From positions 1,054,001 through 1,118,000 of the forward strand of contig OZ244867.1 in the NCBI GenBank assembly GCA_965221175.1: a DNA stretch of 64,000 nt, written 5' to 3'. Origin of the DNA: JAJDZL01 sp965221175. Its GTDB lineage: Bacteria > Pseudomonadota > Gammaproteobacteria > Arenicellales > JAJDZL01. The notes beneath the pieces were generated by a model. It was not told where the DNA came from, ran no database searches, and saw only the letters and a program-made list of their open reading frames with translations. Of the stretch, positions 9,838 to 17,920 are shown in pieces (position 1 is the first letter of the stretch; each line of letters opens with the position of its first letter). Position numbers and translations under genes: made by a program.

Positions 9838-9966
9838 TTTTTCATTTACTTGATAATTTCAGCAGGATGTGCGGATTCAGACTTTTGTGAACTTACAACA
9901 TTCAGACACGCGGGAGGACACGAACTCTCGCTAACGAAATATGTCATGTTCAGCAAGCATATTCAT

Positions 9967-11379
9967 CTACATGAAATTTCTAAAGTCATAGACCGTATCA
10001 ATGATGTTTGGATTCTGCTGCACGATGTCTGCAAAATACTTCGAATATACCAGAGTAGCGGGCAACTTCTTATAGAGTGTATTGTTGTTCCAATCCATTT
10101 TTGTAAGCCCTAATACAGCTGCACAAGTTTCGTGCCAGCCACCAACACCTGTGAATCTACGAAGCAGAATCGGAGAAGGTGTCGGCTTGAGTGAACCCTC
10201 CTTGTAAACATTGTAGTTCGGATTATCAACATGTACCCCCATCACGCTTCCCTGCGTCCATAGAAAGGCTTCATCGCGATCGATGGGAATGTAGGTACCT
10301 CGCTCAACAGGATAGTTATGAGGTCTAGGCTTTGGTCGTTCCTCGTACCGTATTCCTTTCCACAGAACGTTCTTAACAATCTGCACCAACTCCACCTCTG
10401 TACCATCTCGAAAACTATCGAGAGCCCCCAAAATTTCTTCCTCCTTGAAAGGAGTGTTCTTGTGAACAGTAATTTTCTTTGGTGTCCGTCCAAAATGCCG
10501 ATTCTGATAGATTTGAAGACTGCGTGAAAGAACAGATTGCATCTCGTAGTACGAAAGATACGGGTTGCTTTTACCATCCTGGGTGAACTCGCGCGCGTCA
10601 TAGGCGACAAAATGGAACCCAGTACCATCTGGATCAAATATCTGACTGCAGCAGGTACTGTAAAGGTTGCCACCTGCGGCGTCTTTGATCGCATAACTGA
10701 TACCGATGAACGCCTCATCCTGACTAAGACCAGTCAGCTTCCACGGTACGCCGCCTGCCTTAGCGTAAATCGCAACGCTCAACCCCCACATTACATTTGC
10801 TCGGCAACTACGATCGAAGCTATTCTCTCTGAGGATCTGGACCGGTATGTTTGATTGTGCACAGTAGGCCTTCAGAACATCGTGAAAATTGAAGTTTTCT
10901 CCCTCGAAACAAGAAGCCCACTTTGGTGGCAAGTAGACGAGAGCAACATCGAAACTTCCCCGCACCGCTCTCAACTGTGAAATGCATTGAAACACCTCAA
11001 GTGCAAGGTCTTGTTTCGCACCGACTTGCGCGTGAGAGTCAAAACTATCCGGCATGACAATTTGCACGCTCTCGTCCAGCGGCGCGACCGGTGTGCGTAA
11101 TGCCTGTGTTAAACCCGGATAATTTGGGTAATAGTTGGTTGCTTCCTTGGGCGACACCGCCTTCTCCAGCTCATCCACTAGACCAACAAGTTTTTCGAAA
11201 TCGCGTTTCAATGCGACTAGCGCAAATCGCAACTTAGTTGGTGCACCTAACTGCCTTCCGTAGGGACCGTACTTGAGTAGGCCAAGTAATGGATGCTTGT
11301 GCTTGCCGCCTTTTGCGAACAGTAAAATCGGCTCTGCAAGCTTGGTATAGCCCGAAAGTTGTAGTCCTCTACCGCTCAT
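9967..11379 (-). CDS. Short prokaryotic Argonaute (MID-PIWI), SPARSA type
   Basis: Protein of 470 residues, the usual length for a short pAgo lacking N and PAZ domains. The start PILLFAKGG then GLLKYGPYG is typical of the MID entry in this group. The PIWI region includes CFEGENFNFHDVLKAYC, SVAIYAKAGGVPWKL and FIGISYAI; the position of the first catalytic Asp (GID in active PIWI) is Ser here, as expected for catalytically inactive short pAgos. It overlaps the SIR2-APAZ gene by 4 bases (ATGA), so the two are translationally coupled. In characterised SPARSA systems the pAgo uses a guide to recognise invader DNA and activates the SIR2 partner, which depletes NAD+. Confidence 0.85.
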   Translation of the reverse strand: MSGRGLQLSGYTKLAEPILLFAKGGKHKHPLLGLLKYGPYGRQLGAPTKLRFALVALKRDFEKLVGLVDELEKAVSPKEATNYYPNYPGLTQALRTPVAPLDESVQIVMPDSFDSHAQVGAKQDLALEVFQCISQLRAVRGSFDVALVYLPPKWASCFEGENFNFHDVLKAYCAQSNIPVQILRENSFDRSCRANVMWGLSVAIYAKAGGVPWKLTGLSQDEAFIGISYAIKDAAGGNLYSTCCSQIFDPDGTGFHFVAYDAREFTQDGKSNPYLSYYEMQSVLSRSLQIYQNRHFGRTPKKITVHKNTPFKEEEILGALDSFRDGTEVELVQIVKNVLWKGIRYEERPKPRPHNYPVERGTYIPIDRDEAFLWTQGSVMGVHVDNPNYNVYKEGSLKPTPSPILLRRFTGVGGWHETCAAVLGLTKMDWNNNTLYKKLPATLVYSKYFADIVQQNPNIIDTVYDFRNFM

Positions 11380-13145
11380 AAACCACGTGCACCCGTACTT
11401 CTGCTTCCTATGCGAAAGACAGGATTTCCGGCACTCTCAGGGCCACCTGACAATGTCAGATCTAGTTCAACTGGAGATGTACCAGTAGCGAAGATGATCT
11501 GTACCCACGCGCTCAAAAGCTCGTCGTACTTACGGTTAAACCGATCCCGACGACGGCGATTTAGAAATTCCGCCGCGTCTCGCCGGCTTCTAGGCGGCCA
11601 AATCCATACGTCCGGATCGATCACGAACCAGACTGCGCCATTCCTCATGTCGACCGAGGTGCGTACCGCCTCCGCCCAGCAGACCTGTTCTGCACGCGGA
11701 AATTCATCGGTGATAGTCGAAAACAGTCTCGGAACGATGCCATCTGTTTTTCCTACAACTCGAGACAGTGGTTCAAGCGCTCCGACATTTTTGGCATGAG
11801 GATCCACTATAAGGTATACAGTAGAACGCGACATCCGGGATAAAACTGGCCGATCTCTAGCAATCGCAGCGCAAATCGCTTCCTCTAGGAAGCCCTTTAT
11901 ATGCAGATTCTTCGTTGCTGAGAAATCCGACGGAATGTTTGTCTCTGCTATGGACAGAAGGTCATTTCCGAATTGCTCTTTGATCACTTCCCTGTCTCCC
12001 CAACACCAAACCTCATCTGCTTTGGTTAGAATCAGCCGCCCGTTGGACTCGTGGCGTGCCTTCCGCAAATCGGTCCACTCCTTTGAATTCCTGAACGAAA
12101 GGGACAAACAACGTCGCGGTAACTTGCGGATCGGTAATGCGTTGAAGCGTAGCAGTGGTCCGCCTCGACCGATCGCGGGCAATGGGATGTTCACTGAAGT
12201 AGCACCGGTTTTTTGCACTTTCGCATTGAGATCTACAGGCTTGTGATCGAGATTCCTCCATAGCCGCAGCATCAGTGCATCAAAAGTCTCAATCTCGATG
12301 TAATTTGCATTGATGCCTTTCTTTCTCGCCTCTTGTAAAAGCCGCTCAATAGCAGGAGGAACTACTCCGCCCTTAAGACCAGTCCAGAACAAGCCGTGTG
12401 GAAACGCATTGTCACCTTCCAGCACGTTGTGTAATAGCTTCATAATACTGGCGTCCCGCCCGCTGTATCCTGCGACAACAAAACCGAATCGGTTTCCAGC
12501 GTTCAGTAGACACGCCCCAAGCTTCTCGTTTTGTTGCACGAGGTCCGCGGGTAGATTCTTGATGTTGTCATAGCGAAAATCGCCGTGGAGTTTACAGTAG
12601 ATCGGGAATTCTTCATTATTCAGCGCCTCATTTGCTGCGTGAGAGCCTTCAAGATGGAAAGCAGCGATCGACTTCGCTCCTACATATGCAACGGACTTCT
12701 CGACCACACTATCAAAATTGGTTGTAAACACAACCCTAGATAGACCAGATGCAATAAACGCTCCTAACACCCGATTGCCGACCGAGAGAGAAACCTTCTC
12801 CTCCGAGAGTATGGAACTGAAGTAACGTCGCTGACGTTCCTTGCCCGTACCGAAAATCTTCTCGAAATAGGTTGCATACTCGTCATCCGCCCACTGCTCT
12901 GGTAAGCCTCTCGCGTCCATGAAACTTTGTATACGGGCCTGAACAGCTTCATTCTGTATATCTTGCTGTTCGATATTCTGATTTTCCTCGCGGCAATAGT
13001 ACTGACGCTTCAGATCCCAAATTATGTCGGTAGCCGTCGGCAACCCAGCTGATCGCGACGTCCCTGCGCCAAGAAACCAAGCAAAGTTCTGCGGCCGTGC
13101 ACAGAAATAACTGGTGAATTTTTTCTGATCGATCTGCTTAGCCAT
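11376..13145 (-). CDS. SIR2-APAZ NADase effector of short Argonaute system
   Basis: Protein of 589 residues. An N-terminal SIR2 domain shows FLGAGTSRSAGLP (NAD-binding loop), FTTNFDSVVEKS and CKLHGDFRYD. From about residue 300 the sequence fits the APAZ region that pairs with short Argonautes. It is first gene of the two-gene unit; the Argonaute start overlaps its stop. In known SPARSA systems the SIR2 domain hydrolyses NAD+ and kills or arrests the infected cell. No promoter could be assigned with certainty in the 240-base gap upstream, which holds no other gene. Confidence 0.87.
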   Translation of the reverse strand: MAKQIDQKKFTSYFCARPQNFAWFLGAGTSRSAGLPTATDIIWDLKRQYYCREENQNIEQQDIQNEAVQARIQSFMDARGLPEQWADDEYATYFEKIFGTGKERQRRYFSSILSEEKVSLSVGNRVLGAFIASGLSRVVFTTNFDSVVEKSVAYVGAKSIAAFHLEGSHAANEALNNEEFPIYCKLHGDFRYDNIKNLPADLVQQNEKLGACLLNAGNRFGFVVAGYSGRDASIMKLLHNVLEGDNAFPHGLFWTGLKGGVVPPAIERLLQEARKKGINANYIEIETFDALMLRLWRNLDHKPVDLNAKVQKTGATSVNIPLPAIGRGGPLLRFNALPIRKLPRRCLSLSFRNSKEWTDLRKARHESNGRLILTKADEVWCWGDREVIKEQFGNDLLSIAETNIPSDFSATKNLHIKGFLEEAICAAIARDRPVLSRMSRSTVYLIVDPHAKNVGALEPLSRVVGKTDGIVPRLFSTITDEFPRAEQVCWAEAVRTSVDMRNGAVWFVIDPDVWIWPPRSRRDAAEFLNRRRRDRFNRKYDELLSAWVQIIFATGTSPVELDLTLSGGPESAGNPVFRIGSRSTGARGL

Positions 13146-13384
13146 TCACGCACTGATCCCAAGTTGAAGGCATCGGCTTTCTCGGTGGACGAGCCCATCT
13201 GACTTCAACACCCATGTCAACTAAACTGCCCCATGCAGTAAGAACTGATTTGGAAAACCTGTGCCATCTACAACCGTACTTGTACGGCATACTCCCAAAT
13301 TGCAAATTTGAATTTTAGAATTAATGATTAAAACGGGTTGCGGTCTTATATCCGATTTCGTCACCTTACTGTCAATCACAAAAC

Positions 13385-14290
13385 TCACCCTAACTTGATG
13401 GAATCAATGCCAGCCGACTTTAGCAAATTATATAGCGGTGCAACTTTGTTTCTTGATGAGCCTTGTTCACAGTTCGTGAAATATACCCTCTGCTTAGCAC
13501 GCGAGAAAGCAACGAAAAACCCTGCGGTACCCTCAACTGGATCATTTGTGAAACTCCACCATGCGTTATCATCAAGCCCAACTAATATAACAGTATGGAA
13601 CTAAAGTCCCTTACTCTTGTGAATCGTCATCAACGGAACAGCGTGTTGACCTTCGTATGAGTTCAACGTTTGGTTCCAATTCTCTGAATTAACCGCACTG
13701 TCTCTTAGATGTATCGCCGACGCTTCAGTCACTTTATCAAGCCAATCGCCTTGGCGATATGCAGGATTTGCGGCGATCAAGCCGTCTCGACCGACGAAAT
13801 CCTGTACAAGTTTCACGACTTCTTTTGCTTCCTCCAGATCACTGGGAGGATTAGTATAGTTAGACAAGAAATACTGAACAAATTGGTTAATTTCGCTTAC
13901 CATCCGCCTATAACCAACTTCATCATTCAGATCTGACCGCCGAAGTACTGCGAGCATCTGAACGCAATCACACCAATTCCTACCAGCCCTCGTAGTGCTC
14001 ACGACACGAAGCAAAAGAATCAGGATTACTGATGCTTCCTCAGTGATTAGTTCCTGCAGTGTTACGGAACCCAAGGATGCTGCTTCGTTTCGAATTTCCA
14101 ATTCTCGAAAAAAAAAGCAGGCTTCAGTCGCTTCTCAAATTCTGAAGCCTTCTGTCGAACCAGAAGAGCAAAATCTCTCGGATTTAACCCATCATATTCT
14201 ATCTCTCTCGCGACGAACTCTGCAATCATTTCTGTCTCAATTTGTTCATTTGAACAAAACCATACCGAGCAAACCTCGCCATCAATAGTC
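13385..14290 (-). pseudogene. UvrD-family helicase, C-terminal half, broken
   Basis: The minus strand encodes the second half of a UvrD/Rep (GajB-like) helicase: GLNPRDFALLVRQKASEFEKR, then LQELITEEASVILILLL, MTIHKSKGL and, past a stop, FHTVILVGLDD, NAWWSF, FFVAFSRAKQRVYFTNC (motif VI). There are two lesions: a frame change at an A9 tract (14,108-14,116), and a TAG replacing the expected Glu after KSKGL at about 13,601. The N-terminal half with Walker A is gone and the upstream side is recombinase relic B. A true stop lies at 13,385. Confidence 0.8.
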
Positions 14291-14299
14291 CCCGTCCCC

Positions 14300-14589
14300 T
14301 GCGACTCAATCGATACGATCACCCTTCTCGAAAACACGCCCTCCGAAAAAGATACGGATGGCGGTTCGACTACACTGCGTTGGTGGACTTGGACGGTAAG
14401 AATCCGCACCGTCGCTAAAGTTCCCATCCAAGTAAATTTACTTGACTCATTTCGAGAACCAATTTGTCAAAATTGCAAAAAAATCTTTGCAATTTCATGA
14501 ACTTGGTTTCAGCTACTGCAAAATAGCCAAACTCCTTGACGTTGACGAAAAAACCGTTGCGAAGGCTATCAATTGGATCGCTGAATGAT
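14300..14589 (+). pseudogene. Serine recombinase C-terminal relic B
   Basis: Reads SIDTITLLENTPSEKDTDGG, then STTLRWWTWTVRIRTVAKVP. After a frame change near 14,460 the HTH tail follows: FHELGFSYCKIAKLLDVDEKTV and KAINWIAE, ending in TGA. It is nearly identical over its last 200 bases to relic F (36.99-37.2 kb). About 240 bases after it (to 14,831) contain nothing recognised. Confidence 0.65.
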
Positions 14590-14831
14590 CTGTCACCAGA
14601 CAATCAACGACGTGGGCTGATCGTTGACCACCGGAGCTTGGGTCTGCTGGTTCACTACCGGATTCAAGTTTAGTTTAGCGTTCCGTCGCACCTGCCTTGG
14701 TACCGTCGCAATCCCCGGAATCAAAACAGGCTAATTCTCGTAATTCGAAGTTCAAATGAATTCAGGGCTTCGATGATCAGTTACTCAAACCTTGGCACAC
14801 TAACCCAGCAAATCAATGGAATCTTCAAAAA

Positions 14832-15416
14832 TTAAGAAAAGCGGGAGTCGTCTATCCTGTCAACTATTCTGCGCCATGTCTGGTAAAAACTGTTCCTCGC
14901 CCTGTTCCACCATCGGGTCGAGACAACTTTTGTGCTATCCTTACCTCTATCCGACGACACAATTGTGCCTCCTCCAACTTTGCCGGTATCTCCTCCGGTA
15001 TCGTTTCCTGAGTACAGAGTGTTTTGCCGTGTTGGAAAATCGGGACTGTCCTCAATCTGCAGGGGTCTTAAATAGCGAGAGCGCTGAGTCTGAAAGGGCG
15101 TCCGCCTGCCTTTCGTCATAACTCGGTTCCGCATTATCTCTGCATCGGACCAACGTCGAGCTTGAAGAATACGCCCCTCTTCAATCCAGTAGTGCGAACG
15201 ACATGGGAGTTGCCAGTTTCCGATGGATGGGTACATCGATACTGACTCACCATTCAGCGTTATCGCCCAATGATTCGGACTGAGCCGAAGTACGACCTTC
15301 TGCCCGCAACCGCAGCCACATTTGTGCGCGGTTGTCCAATAAGTGAAGCTCACATAGAGAATACCTTCCTCAATGTCTTCAGGGATCGTCTCAGTAATCT
15401 GAAGTTTGAGCTTCAT
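14832..15416 (-). CDS. DUF6527 family protein of Ubl/E1 cassette
   Basis: Protein of about 194 residues. Conserved elements are CGCGCGQKVVLRLSPNHW (a Cys cluster, probable metal site), then the DUF6527 signature SMYPSIGNWQLPCRSHYWI. The C-terminal 80 residues are basic, Arg/Ser-rich and unlike the usual short end of the family, so the end may be frameshifted or extended. The ATG at 15,416 overlaps the E1 stop (ATGA), indicating co-translation. DUF6527 genes are regularly linked to multi-ubiquitin and DUF6791-ThiF genes; the biochemical role is unknown. Confidence 0.75.
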   Translation of the reverse strand: MKLKLQITETIPEDIEEGILYVSFTYWTTAHKCGCGCGQKVVLRLSPNHWAITLNGESVSMYPSIGNWQLPCRSHYWIEEGRILQARRWSDAEIMRNRVMTKGRRTPFQTQRSRYLRPLQIEDSPDFPTRQNTLYSGNDTGGDTGKVGGGTIVSSDRGKDSTKVVSTRWWNRARNSFYQTWRRIVDRIDDSRFS

Positions 15417-16612
15417 TGCATCGGATCGTGCTTGGCGTCGTACAGTGCCCACATATTTGACGACATGTGCATGCGGCTACGACGATAACCATATGCGTCC
15501 CTGTAGAACCCGATACCTTGCTTCCATGCGATCACCGCAAGGGCAGCGTTAAGGCTGTTCATTTCCCCGGTCTGGATGTTCTGGGTGTATGGGTCGTCTT
15601 CAGCTTCGTTGGCACCGCCGGGTGCGAGCGTGGCGAGTTCTGAGCACTTTTCGGGGTTTTGCTCGGCCTGACAGCGGATAATCCTAGCACTGGCTGTGAG
15701 CGGTCCATTGTCACCTTGGAGATCAATGCCGCAGTCGATGAAGTTCAGGCCTATGCTGGCAAGACCGGTCAGGATTTCGCGTCTTGCCGGGCCTTTGTCG
15801 ATCGCGACGAATACCATCGTTTTTCCGTTGAGGTACGTCAGGTTATCTTTGTCAATAGCAAACGGATGCCCCCGTATAGTGCGGTTCGTTCGTCTGGCAT
15901 AGAGATTAGCTAGATACTCCGCCTTGTTCGTATTCTCTTCAACGATGCGCCTCTCGATAATTCCGGGCCAACGAAGCTGGGTGTGGGTGCTCACACAATC
16001 GGGGTCATAGATGTCGATTTGCTGCACGTTGGATTTCGAAACGAGATCGATGATATGGGATCCAGTGCCTCCTGCTCCGATGACAGCGACGTTCTCCTTG
16101 ACGAGGAGCGCGTTGAGGTAGCCGACGCGCGCTCGGCTGAGTCCAGTCTCGTGGTCCACTAAGTGGTTGACGTCCTTCACCGCGATGACACCCGGACTCT
16201 CTGAGCGCCAGTTGGCGACGGCCTCTCTTGTAATCAGGCGGGCGTATGTTAGCATCTTCTGACCATAATTGGGGTATGGCTCAGGTCCGCGCCGCGACAT
16301 GACGCAAATGCTTGTCTCCCCGTTCGACCAAGTGTTTCTGGATTGATCGATGATTAGCTGCTCCATCGGTCGACCATCCTGTCGGTGTGGTACTTCATCC
16401 CCAATCCACGCTGCAGTGTGGTCGTTCGGAGATGCGATGTCCCCGCCATTGCGGTTCAGATGACAGATGAGTGAACCGTGGCCGATGCCGCCACCGGAGA
16501 GCCGGTACGGGATGGGTCGGACGGTTAAGGTGTCGTCCTCGACACAGCAATCGAATCCCGCTTGCAGTACCTCCGCAAGCTGGGCCTCATGATTTGTCGG
16601 TGTAGGAGACAT
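15413..16612 (-). CDS. ThiF-type E1-like activating enzyme with DUF6791-like N-terminus
   Basis: Protein of 399 residues. The N-terminal about 150 residues resemble DUF6791 (GHGSLICHLNRNGG). The second half is an E1/ThiF Rossmann adenylation domain: VAVIGAGGTGSHIIDLVSK binds ATP, IDIYDPDCVSTHTQLRWPG follows, and IDCGIDLQGDNGPL lies further on. Predicted reaction: adenylation and transfer of the C-terminus of the Ubl encoded just upstream. The start overlaps the end of the Ubl gene by 26 bases, and the stop overlaps the DUF6527 start. No separate E2 or JAB is present in this cassette. Confidence 0.82.
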   Translation of the reverse strand: MSPTPTNHEAQLAEVLQAGFDCCVEDDTLTVRPIPYRLSGGGIGHGSLICHLNRNGGDIASPNDHTAAWIGDEVPHRQDGRPMEQLIIDQSRNTWSNGETSICVMSRRGPEPYPNYGQKMLTYARLITREAVANWRSESPGVIAVKDVNHLVDHETGLSRARVGYLNALLVKENVAVIGAGGTGSHIIDLVSKSNVQQIDIYDPDCVSTHTQLRWPGIIERRIVEENTNKAEYLANLYARRTNRTIRGHPFAIDKDNLTYLNGKTMVFVAIDKGPARREILTGLASIGLNFIDCGIDLQGDNGPLTASARIIRCQAEQNPEKCSELATLAPGGANEAEDDPYTQNIQTGEMNSLNAALAVIAWKQGIGFYRDAYGYRRSRMHMSSNMWALYDAKHDPMQ

Positions 16613-16829
16613 TAATCACCATCTCGCGAACCACCTCAAGTACTTTTCCAGGATGCAGTTCACGTGGTTCCCCTTTGTCGGCGTATTTGTAGTCGACCTC
16701 CCACTCGATCATGTCGTTCCGTACGACATCAGGGAAGGCGAGCTTCGTCAGTTCCTCGAAACTGATGTCCCGGGGAAGAGAAACTACCGTCCCGTTCAGA
16801 ATTGCTTTGACTCCTTTGTCATCATCCAT
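16587..16829 (-). CDS. Ubiquitin-like (multi-ubiquitin family) protein
   Basis: About 80 residues. The pattern GTVVSLPRDISFEELTKL, then MIEWEVDYKYADKGEPREL, then HPGKVLEVVREMVINVSYTDKS matches single domains of the bacterial multi-ubiquitin family (beta-grasp with a final VKxGM-type strand and an NxTxTDKS end). The start at 16,829 (MDDDKGVK) is chosen because AGGAG lies 8 bases before it; an earlier in-frame ATG would overlap the upstream gene. It lacks a terminal Gly-Gly, as is common in this family. It is probably the modifier or scaffold handled by the E1 encoded next. Confidence 0.72.
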   Translation of the reverse strand: MDDDKGVKAILNGTVVSLPRDISFEELTKLAFPDVVRNDMIEWEVDYKYADKGEPRELHPGKVLEVVREMVINVSYTDKS

Positions 16830-16849
16830 TGTCTCGCTCCTACTTAGAA

Positions 16850-17725
16850 TTAACCAACATATGTCAGTTTGGATTGGCAAGTCCAGCGACTACCGCTCAA
16901 TCCGAGTTGTCGTACGGTCCAGTCTGCCATCATTTTCCAGTGGCTGACCTCATACTCTGGTATCCGTGGCCCTATGGTGACATACAAACCAGAGAGAGTC
17001 TTCCCCACTCCGACTTTAACCTTGCGCGTGACATAAGCACGAAGTCGACCGCTTTCCGCCGAGAAATGGAGGATTGGAGGTACCTCGCCACTCTTATCGC
17101 CAGCATAAAAACCAATTCGAAGTTCATCTTCCGACTTATAGTCAGTACCCTTGTAACCCACTTCTAGGGCCATGCGCTTTTTGTGGAGTTCTTCTGCCTT
17201 ATCCTTATTTTTTTCTTCGATGGCTTTGTTGATTTCAGTTTGAAGTTTGTCATACTGATTTTTCAGCTTATCAAGTTGAGCGGTGGTCTTGTACTTGACG
17301 TTCACAATTTCGAAACCATCGTCAGCGAGACCTTTCTTACTCCATATCGTAGTGATGGCGATGCCTTTGCCATCGGCACCGTAGGCGCGCCAGAGATCAA
17401 GCCGATCGAGGGCTTCGTTCTTAATTTCCCTCGAGCCGCAGTAGATAAACGCGGTGTCCGGGAACACTAAGCGATTGTGGCTCAATCCGTCCTCTCTTTG
17501 ACTGCCAATACCACCACCCGCTTTCCGGGGGTCATGCAGGTACTCGGTTGGGTCATTCATTCCATACCGGCTGTATAGCCGTAGTGACAATTCCTTGGGA
17601 CCGAATTCTTCGGAAGCACTTGGCTGCTTCAGCATCTCGTGTCTCCAGCCATCCAGAATTTGTGCTGCGGCTTCTTGAGATGTGAAATGCGTCATGGCAA
17701 CTCGGTCATTCTCGTTCGATTTCAT
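16850..17725 (-). CDS. DUF2971-like protein with coiled coil
   Basis: Protein of 291 residues. DUF2971-like features are MTHFTSQEAAAQIL at the start, YSRYGMNDPTEY, FIYCGSREIKNEALDRLDLW then RAYGADGKGIAI. A charged coiled coil (about residues 150-190) interrupts the domain, followed by GYKGTDYKSEDELRIGFY. It lies 20 bases upstream of the Ubl start on the same strand and is likely the first gene of that operon. The activity of DUF2971 is not established; it is frequent in defence islands. The ATG at 17,725 or 17,695 could be the start. Confidence 0.65.
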   Translation of the reverse strand: MKSNENDRVAMTHFTSQEAAAQILDGWRHEMLKQPSASEEFGPKELSLRLYSRYGMNDPTEYLHDPRKAGGGIGSQREDGLSHNRLVFPDTAFIYCGSREIKNEALDRLDLWRAYGADGKGIAITTIWSKKGLADDGFEIVNVKYKTTAQLDKLKNQYDKLQTEINKAIEEKNKDKAEELHKKRMALEVGYKGTDYKSEDELRIGFYAGDKSGEVPPILHFSAESGRLRAYVTRKVKVGVGKTLSGLYVTIGPRIPEYEVSHWKMMADWTVRQLGLSGSRWTCQSKLTYVG

Positions 17726-17920
17726 CTAGCCTATTGTACCTGCCATTCAACCCACTGACCTAGTTCAATTAATGTGAGACGATCAGGCGGGCAGTGTGGT
17801 TTGATTGAAACATTCATTATATTTAGGGATTACCTCCGGAAATTCAACTACAACTTTTTCCATCGTTTCATTTTTCTGACTTCCGTTGACAACTAGAAAG
17901 AAACATTAGGGTTAAAATTA

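Noticed and set aside
13338..13604. Plus-strand 88-residue ORF
   Set aside because: Antisense to the end of the UvrD pseudogene, which has clear homology in the opposite strand.
523..14290. Gabija system (OLD-like ATPase with UvrD helicase)
   Set aside because: The ATPase and the helicase lie 9 kb apart in different relic-bounded cassettes, and both are broken; no GajA-GajB pairing is visible.
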